21,839 nt of DNA from NCBI RefSeq assembly GCF_000485595.1, contig NW_014577252.1, forward strand, positions 1 to 21,839, in the 5' to 3' direction. Source of the DNA: Priapulus caudatus (Eukaryota > Priapulida > Priapulimorpha > Priapulimorphida > Priapulidae). This document shows, one piece after another, positions 14,866-21,839 of the stretch (its first letter is position 1; each line of letters starts with the position of its first letter). The position numbers and the translations under genes are program-made. Under the pieces are notes generated by a model, which ran no database searches, had not been told where the DNA came from, and saw only the letters and a program-made list of their open reading frames with translations.

Positions 14866-17010
14866 GGCCCAGTCCAATGACTGACCTTTCTTTGGCGGAG
14901 TCCAGTCATGAGTGACCTTCTTTCTCAGAGTTGCAGTACATGAGTTGATCTTCTTTTCTCAGAGTTGCAGTACATGATGTGATCTTCTTTCTCGAGTGCA
15001 GTACAATGAAGTTGATCTTCTTTGAAAGTCCAGTCCTGAGTGACCTTCTTTTCTCAGAGTGCAGTACATGAGTGGATGCTTTTTTTCAGAGTGCAGTCCA
15101 TGAAGCTGATCTTCTTTTCTCAGAGTGCGTACTGAGTGATCTTCTTGAAGTCCAGTCCAATGAGTGAGCCTTCTTTGGAAGTCGTCCATTGAGTGACCTT
15201 CTTTGAGAGTCAGTCCATGACGTGACCTTCTTTCTCAGGAGTGCAGTACATGAGTGATCTGTCTTCTCAAGAGTGCAGTCCATGAGTGATTCTTCTTTTC
15301 TCAGCAGTGGCATTACCATGAAGTCGATCTTCTTTCAGAAGTCCAGTCATGAACCTTGCTCGAGTGCTACATGATCTTCTTTTCTCAGAGGGCAGTACAT
15401 TGAGTGACTTCTTCTCCGGTCTCATGCAGTGTTTCCGAGTCAGCAGAGTGATCTTTCTTTGAAGTCCAGTCCATGAGTGACCTTCTTTCTCAGAGTGCAG
15501 TACATGAGTGATCTTCTTTCTCAAGGCAGTCCATGAGTGATCTTCTTTCTCAGAGTGCAGTACATGAGTGATCTTCTTTGAAGTCCAGTCCATGAGTGAC
15601 CTTCTTTGGAGTCCAGTCCATGAGTGACCTTCTTTGGAGTCCAGTCCATGAGTGACCTTCCTTGGAGTGCAGTACATGAGGTGACCTTCTTTCTCAGAGT
15701 GCAGAATCATGAGTGATCTCTTTCTCAGAGTGCAGTTACATTGAGTGATCTGTCTTTGAAGTCCAGTCCATGACTGACCTTCTTTGGAGTCCAGTCCATG
15801 AGTGACCTTCTTTCTCAGAGTGCAGTACATGAGTGATCTTCTTTCTCAGAGTGCAGTACATGAGTGATCTTCTTTCTCAGAGTGCAGTACATGAGTGATC
15901 TTCTTTGAAGTCCAGTCCATGAGTGACCTTCTTTCTCAGAGTGCAGTACATGAGTGATCTTCTTTCTCAGAGTGCAGTCCATGAGTGATCTTCTTTCTCA
16001 GAGTGCAGTAACATGATCTTTTTGATCCAGTCCATGATTGACCTTCTTTTGGAGTCCAGTCCATGGCAGTGACTTCTTTGGAGTCAGTCTATGAGTTGAC
16101 CTCTTTGCCGTGTCATCATGACTTCCAGAGTGCAGTACATGAGTGATTCTTCTTTCTCACACGTGCGTCCATGATTGGCATCTTCTTTTCAGAGTGCCAG
16201 CTACATGGAGTGATCTTCTTTGCAACGTCCAGGTCCATGACTGACCTTCTTTGGAGTCCAGTCCATGAGTGACTTTCGTTCTTGCACGAACGTGCAGTAC
16301 ATGAGTGCATCTTTCTTTCTCAGAAGCTTGCAGTATCATGAGTGATCTTCTTTCTCAGAGTGCAGTACATGAGTGATCTTCTTTGAAGTCCAGTCCATGA
16401 GTGACCTTCCTCGGAGTGCAGTACATGAGTGACCTTCCTCGGAGTCCAGTCTGTGAGTGACCTTCTTCGGAGTCCAGTCTATGCGTGACCTTCTTTGGAG
16501 TGCAGTACATGAGTGATCTTCTTTCTCAGAGTGCATTACATGAGTGATCTTCTTTGAAAGCTCCAGTGCCGATGAGTTGACCTTCTTTCTTAGAGTGGCC
16601 AGTACCATGAGTGCATCTTCTTTCTCAGAGTGCAAGTACGATGAGTAGACTCTTGTTCTCAGAGTGCAGTACATTGAGTGATCTTCTTGAAGTCCGTCCA
16701 TGAGTGACCTTCTTTGGAGTCCAGTCCATGAGGACCTTCTTTCTCAGAGTGCAGTACATGATGATCTTCTTTCTCAGAGTGCAGTACATGAGTGCATCTT
16801 CTTTCTCAGCAGTGCAGTACATGAGGCTGATCTTATTAAGTCGCAAGTTCATTGCAGTGACCTTCTTTGGAGTCCAGCTCCATGAATGACCTTCTTCTCA
16901 GAGTGCCGAAGTTACATGAATGATCTTCTTCTCAGAAGTGCGAGTACATGGAGTATCTTTTTTCTCAGAGTGCAGATACATGAGTGATCTTCGTTTTGAA
17001 GTCCAAGGCG
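14866..17010. repeat. Satellite array of two related monomers (31 and 28 bp)
   Basis: About 70 units share GCAGTACATGAGTGATCTTC (31-bp type, joined through TTTCTCAGAGT) or CCAGTCCATGAGTGACCTTC (28-bp type, joined through TTTGGAGT or TTTGAAGT). The two types alternate irregularly. From about 15,460 to 16,010 the units are nearly perfect; before and after, single-base insertions and deletions are frequent. Repetitive ORFs (MYCTLRKK, DWTSK) on the minus strand are translations of the monomers, not genes. Confidence 0.95.
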
Positions 17011-17914
17011 GCGGGGGCGTGGGCCCCCCCCTCGCTCACCGATGCCACAAGGCGAAGCCAAGGGAAGCGACGGAGGGATCGAAGTAGGAGGTTTGTTCAC
17101 CCCTACATGCTAGGGCGCTTCTCCAGAATCTACAAACACAGGTCTGACTGCATAACAAGTTAGTTACATAAATCTATGCTGAGATTTCCCCCTAGCCATA
17201 TTAAATGATATTCATCACAACAAGCATAACTCACTCTGGCGAGTGGGTTGAGCATTGCCTCGGGGGCATGCGCTTAGTACACCTAACGCAGCCAGATTGT
17301 GTACTGACTGGTATATGCAGCAGAGACCCTAAATGCACAGTTTTCTTCCTATTTCTGGATGATCTACTGATGGAATGTTATCATATAAAATACTATGCTA
17401 GCGATAAGTTCTCTTATTTTAAATGCATACATAGATCTTTGCAAAATAATATTCTTTCTCGGGAAATATTGGCGGCATGCGGAGCACCGTTTCAGGCGTG
17501 CGTTTCGGAGGAGAAGGAAACTGCCAATACTACTCTCCCCTCTCACTCCTCCACTCACTTATATATATATATATTATATAGTAATCAGTATGTGGTTCAT
17601 ATCTGATTCGCACACTCCGGACGTGTACTTTACCCACTCCCTCCGCTCACCCTCACTCACCTCACACCCTCCACATCCTCCTATCACTACCGCTGGATGC
17701 AGCCAAGGACAGGCACATTACTTTAAACTCAAACGGTGTGCTGTCGCTCGAGAATGATTAACAATATAAACGCAATATATACATATTAATATAATAAATA
17801 TATAATGGTCTATGTATCGCCACCCACTCGATGCTCTCACTCCTCGATAGTATAATATATATTGGTCACACGCGTTTTAATTTTCGCCCACACCCACATT
17901 CCTCCCACCCCCCA
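17011..17914. other. Non-satellite stretch, no gene recognised
   Basis: It starts abruptly with a G/C homopolymer-rich patch (about 17,008-17,035). It holds a small (TA)n tract at 17,561-17,581 and CT/CAC-rich low complexity at about 17,530-17,690. The open frames at 17,205-17,757 contain no family motif. Base-level accuracy is doubtful. Confidence 0.5.
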
Positions 17915-18420
17915 CAGTTCAATGAGTGAAATCACTTCGTTTTGGAGTGACCAGTACCGCCATGTGAGTGTGAGCCTTCTCTTGGAGCCTGTCATTGAGT
18001 AGAACCCTTTCCTCTAGACGAGATAGTTCAGTACTAGGTCGTGGTCAGTTTTAAGACCTTTTTCCTAACACGAGTCCAATACTGAATGGTGCCGATTACG
18101 CCCCTCTGCTTCTTAGATTCTAGGCACGACACTAACAGCTCACTCAGTTGGCAGATATGACGATCTGTTTCCATATACGGCCACGGTGGTAGGACACTCT
18201 ATTTCTTTGGAGTGCAGCCAGCTAGGGCAATAGGTGTCTTCGTTCGAAGCTAGATATACACGACTCATATTCGGGCATGCCAATTCGCATATCTATGAAG
18301 CAATGTCCAGTACTTAGTGGGCGGAGCATCAGATTCCCTCCTGGACTCAGCCCATAAGCGACCTCTTCTCGGATTCCATACCATTACTTGGCGCGATAGT
18401 CCAATTCTCGGACTCACAGA
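17915..18420. repeat. Blurred satellite-like sequence
   Basis: Fragments such as TTTTGGAGTGACCAGTAC, TTTCTTTGGAGTGCAGCC, TGTCCAGTACTTAGTGGG and ACCTCTTCTCGGATTCCA resemble the 14,866-17,010 monomers, with frequent indels and substitutions. This fits either ancient satellite or low-accuracy single-molecule sequence of the same array. Confidence 0.5.
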
Positions 18421-20664
18421 AACCCACCTTGATGTTACCGGCAGGGCGACCAGCGATTCTCAGCAGATCTCCGAGGCCCGCGTTGAGGTGCTGCGCGACG
18501 AACATTTCTCATTTTCTGTCCCGTTGCGATTCTCTGTTTCAGTCCGCCCCAATATGGACCCGAGACACGTACATATTTCCCACTCATGCCATGTATGGCC
18601 TTAGCTCGTCCTTAAATGCGTGTGGTGGCTGAACACTTAATCTATATGTCGAGGAGTGCCTCCAGGTGTACATAGCGTGGGCTGAGCACCGATCTCGTGA
18701 TTACTCGATGTGAGTACTGCGCGTTAGTCCCGATGGAGTAACGAGCAGCAGACCATTCTTTCCTCGACTATCTCAGCCACCGGAATTCTGTGGCAGGTGC
18801 GATCAATCTCATCCTCTGCGCACTACAGTTGCCAAACATCGCTTTGCAGTAGCAAGGAACCTTCTACACTCCACAGATGATCTCCAAGCCAACAGAATGG
18901 AGATCAGCGAGGGGCGACATATCCTCGGACTCCAGGGCCTCGTTCAGGGCGCACTTCCATGCAATCTCATCTAGATTCGCTCGCAAGTAGAGTGCGCGAT
19001 CGTCTTGTGACATGTTGATATTGACTTGTGCTCTATAGACTACTCATATATACGTCATTCATTTATTGAGTCCTCAACAAATAGTGTAGAGTTGCTTTGC
19101 TTGAACCTGTGAGTCACATACATAACTTTAATAGACCATTGTCACCAGCCTCATTACGCGTACATGCACACGTCCCTTATATTTTGTCAGTGTCGGTCTC
19201 GTATGAATTCGGAGATATATATGTGATAATTGAAATACTATACGTCTTTTCCTGGGAATCTTGGACAATAAATGTGCGAGTGTAATTGGGTGGAACGATA
19301 GACCCACACCTTTCTAGGTGCAAGAATGAACATATTTCTCTTGCTTGTGGTAGCCGATCCTGACCGTATACTACTACACAGCAGCATGTCATTTGTAGCA
19401 ACATTATATATGCTCAGATGCGTGCTTACCACATACTCGGTGAATTATAGTATGTAGGTCTGATATACCTGTCCGTCATCGAAGGATAGGTACTACTTCA
19501 CCAAGTACTTCAAACTTTTCATAACTATGCACGATAATGAATATGTGTATGTGCCACACCGTTTTATCTGTATGGCATAGTGATCGTGTTTTGCCTCGCG
19601 GGATAGGCTTGTTCAAACGCCTAAGAATAGAGCCTCATCTTGCGAGTCGCTGTGACTCTGGGCGGTAGTCGATTGTGATCTTCGGACAAAGCCAGCATAG
19701 TCTTACTGAGTGATCCATATCTCGAATCACGTCTGCTAAACACATGGTTTCATAACAATGCGACGCGAAAACTGACAGTTACTCTTTCGCTAGTGGGGGA
19801 ACTTTCACAAGAGATTTTCCAATAGTTGACACTTATTATATCCCATTTCAGCGAACTAATCATATACGCGGAGTCTCGCCCTCTTTAATTATAGCAATAG
19901 GCTCATATGCCACTACATTTAGTTTACCACCAGGACTAAGGATTTAATAACTCACACGCAACACATTCACTGACTCATACTTACTCGGTGACGATTTTTT
20001 CATTAGTCTACTATTTAAATCATTAAATATACGGCTAGCTATTATCGTCCTTTAACGTTTTCAATCCATCGCAATAGTTTACACCTCTTAACGATTATAA
20101 CACTCGTCAACGACCTGTGATCCGCACTTATATTAACGCCTAGTCTAAACCTACCGCTCACTGCTCACCTGTTTTCTAACAAAACATCAACACCTCTAGA
20201 TTTACCTGGACGTTGATTATTACCTGAGCCTTATCTTGTTATACGACCTCTCTAGCTGGCTCAGTCACTTTATATATACTGATATCTATCGTAATCAGTT
20301 CTCCCCCATACTGTCTATGAGGTCGTCCAGGTTTTATAGACTCTCGCATTATACTTCGCATCTCTCAGTCTACTTATGAACGCTCATATGCACGTTGATG
20401 CGTAATTGACCTGTAACAGACCAATATTTCAACTCTTATATCCCTCAGCGCCGCAAACACGGCCCAACGGCATTGTCTCTAACTCACTAACACGATAAAA
20501 CCAATTATCGGAACAAGCCCACAACAAAACGCCCGGACAGGTATACGCGCATATAAATTCACTGGACACGACGTTGAAGCACATGTTCTCATAAGTGGTC
20601 TACCATAGTAATAGTAAATCAGATTAGACTAGCGAATTCGCTATAGTATATGACCTCTTTCCAC
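18421..20664. other. Long stretch with no recognisable content
   Basis: No domain, splice-bounded exon, RNA gene or clear repeat was found on either strand. Base composition drifts, with a G-poor, C/T/A-rich zone at about 19,850-20,500. Occasional satellite-like words (TCGGACTCCAGGGCC near 18,925) occur. Sequence quality is suspect. Confidence 0.5.
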
Positions 20665-21060
20665 AGACATGACATCCTCGCCCTCAAAGTTCAGAACTTT
20701 TCAAGGACTGTGGCACTGTATTATACCCCGAGTCATTTTTCAATCTTGATTTCATTGTTCAATTTCATTCAATCATTTCCAGTCGCTTTCCATTTTCAAT
20801 CTGCGAAACACTGGCTATAGATAACACGTAGATTTGGCGATACATTTACTAGAGGTATTACTGCTGGCATGTAAACAAATATTAATTAAGAATACGACAT
20901 ACAAAATGATTCTACGCACTAATACTGTGTTTTTCACCACATTTAGGATGACGGGTATATCATGTATATTATATATTAGTACCATAACATACAGTAGAGT
21001 AATAATTTACTAATGCACAAAGAAGGCCAGCTATATAGGGGTGGGCATGAATCGTGTTGT
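20665..21060. repeat. Left arm of imperfect inverted repeat
   Basis: The arm includes ACTTTTCAAGGACTGTG (20,696-20,712), CATTTTTCAATCTTGATTTC, GGCATGTAAACAAATAT and ATAGGGG (21,035-21,041). All recur in reverse complement, in mirrored order, toward the window end, with many small indels. Confidence 0.75.
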
Positions 21061-21385
21061 AAATTGTGCTATCTGTCTCAGGTTCATGTTGGCTAGGTCG
21101 GTTGTTGTCGGGTGTGTTGTTGGGGGCGGCCGGGGGGCGCGGGGTAACGGCGCGGCTACATTACTAATTAACGGTTAGATAACAAAGTGAGACCACGTCG
21201 CAGTTTCCGGGCGAAGTCCGGGCGTGTTTTGTGTTGGGGGTGAGTTTTGTGCATAAGTGGTACGTGGGCTGGGTGCGCGCGGGCCGTGTTGTGGGGGACC
21301 TCTGGGGTTTGCTGTTCGCACATGTTGTTAGAGTGTGCTGGTAGCATTTGCTGCGAGGAAACCGAGAACAGTTGAAAGAAGCCGT
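21061..21385. other. G/T-rich centre of the inverted repeat
   Basis: Strongly G/T-biased sequence with G runs (GGGGGCGGCCGGGGGGCGCG near 21,122) between the two arms. The minus-strand frame at 21,164-21,436 is a Thr/Pro-rich by-product of this bias. Confidence 0.55.
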
Positions 21386-21839
21386 GTGAACCCGAATTAC
21401 AACGATCGGTGCCCCTATTCGATGCTGCACATTCAATAAATGGCGTTAGTAGCCCTCGAGTACGACATAGAATTTACACCAGTATGGTATGCTTATGTAT
21501 AATATAATAATAGTAATGCAATATACGTGATCTAGTGCATGGTGCGAAAAATTACCAACCAACTATTACTGGTAGGATGCATATTTGTTATGTTTTGTCT
21601 TAATTATATTGCTTACATGGCAGCCAGTATACCTTCAGGCTAACATCGTACAATCGGCTCCAAATCACGGGGGTGATTACTATGCTTCAGGTTATCGCCA
21701 GATGAAATGAAAGCCTGACTGAAATTGATTAATGGAAATTGAAAATGCAAATCAAGATTGAAATGAATCGCGGGTATAATGTTACATTGCGTTCGCACAG
21801 TCCTTGAAAAGTTTCTTGAATCTTGAGGGGAGTCCTTGA
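21386..21839. repeat. Right arm of imperfect inverted repeat, to the window end
   Basis: CCCCTAT (21,412-21,418), TTGCTTACATGGCAGCCAGT (from 21,609), AATCAAGATTGAAATGAATC (from 21,749) and CACAGTCCTTGAAAAGT (21,796-21,812) mirror the left arm. Matches continue to the last bases, so the repeat probably extends beyond the window. Confidence 0.75.

Noticed and set aside
14959-16852. Many minus-strand ORFs with repeating MYCTLRKK / DWTSK words
   Set aside because: They are translations of satellite monomers that happen to lack stops; frames shift with every indel and no domain is present.
17205-17757. 133- and 120-codon overlapping ORFs after the satellite
   Set aside because: No family similarity visible, overlapping frames and doubtful base accuracy.
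21061-21120. Possible sequencing-adapter remnant at the palindrome centre
   Set aside because: Only weak GTTGTTG-like similarity; not enough to claim an adapter.
1-21839. CRISPR arrays, tRNA or rRNA genes
   Set aside because: No spaced direct repeats of CRISPR type, no cloverleaf with A and B boxes and no rRNA core sequence was seen; the window is eukaryotic.

Overview
The window looks like a contig end from a metazoan genome, most likely a marine invertebrate. It has spliced genes with GT-AG introns, animal protein families (RRM, Tudor, HP1 chromoshadow), a GIY-YIG Penelope-like retroelement, a hAT-type element and dispersed repeats with CCGT microsatellites. There are no bacterial operons, ribosome binding sites or long uninterrupted ORFs. 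The species cannot be named from the sequence.

Region 1 (about 1-11,140, + strand) is one gene of 12 recognisable coding exons, probably preceded by a non-coding first exon. The joined product is about 588 residues with two RNA recognition motifs followed by one extended Tudor domain. This resembles the RRM plus Tudor layout of TDRD10-like germline proteins, but with two RRMs. Splice phases agree at ten of the eleven joins; the exon 3/exon 4 join is unresolved. The introns carry a hairpin-forming tandem repeat, a hAT element with perfect 8-bp target duplications, two copies of a dispersed repeat bearing nuclear-receptor DR1-like motifs, a small inverted-repeat element, and AT- and GCT-rich microsatellites.

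Region 2 (about 11,140-14,860) is a nested repeat block. A decayed Penelope-like element on the minus strand (reverse transcriptase C-terminus plus GIY-YIG domain) abuts an inverted fragment of the same family on the plus strand. That second fragment is split by a 1.9-kb insert. The insert holds, on the minus strand, an HP1-type chromoshadow domain interrupted by one in-frame TGA, plus a 54-bp tandem duplication and triplet-rich sequence.

Region 3 (about 14,866-17,010) is a satellite array built from two related monomers of 31 and 28 bp. Its middle is regular, while both flanks contain many single-base indels.

Region 4 (about 17,010-21,839) has no recognisable gene. It contains blurred satellite-like sequence, a long stretch with no recognisable content, and an imperfect inverted repeat reaching the window end. 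The indel pattern suggests uncorrected single-molecule sequence or a fold-back read, so everything after about 16,000 should be read with caution.
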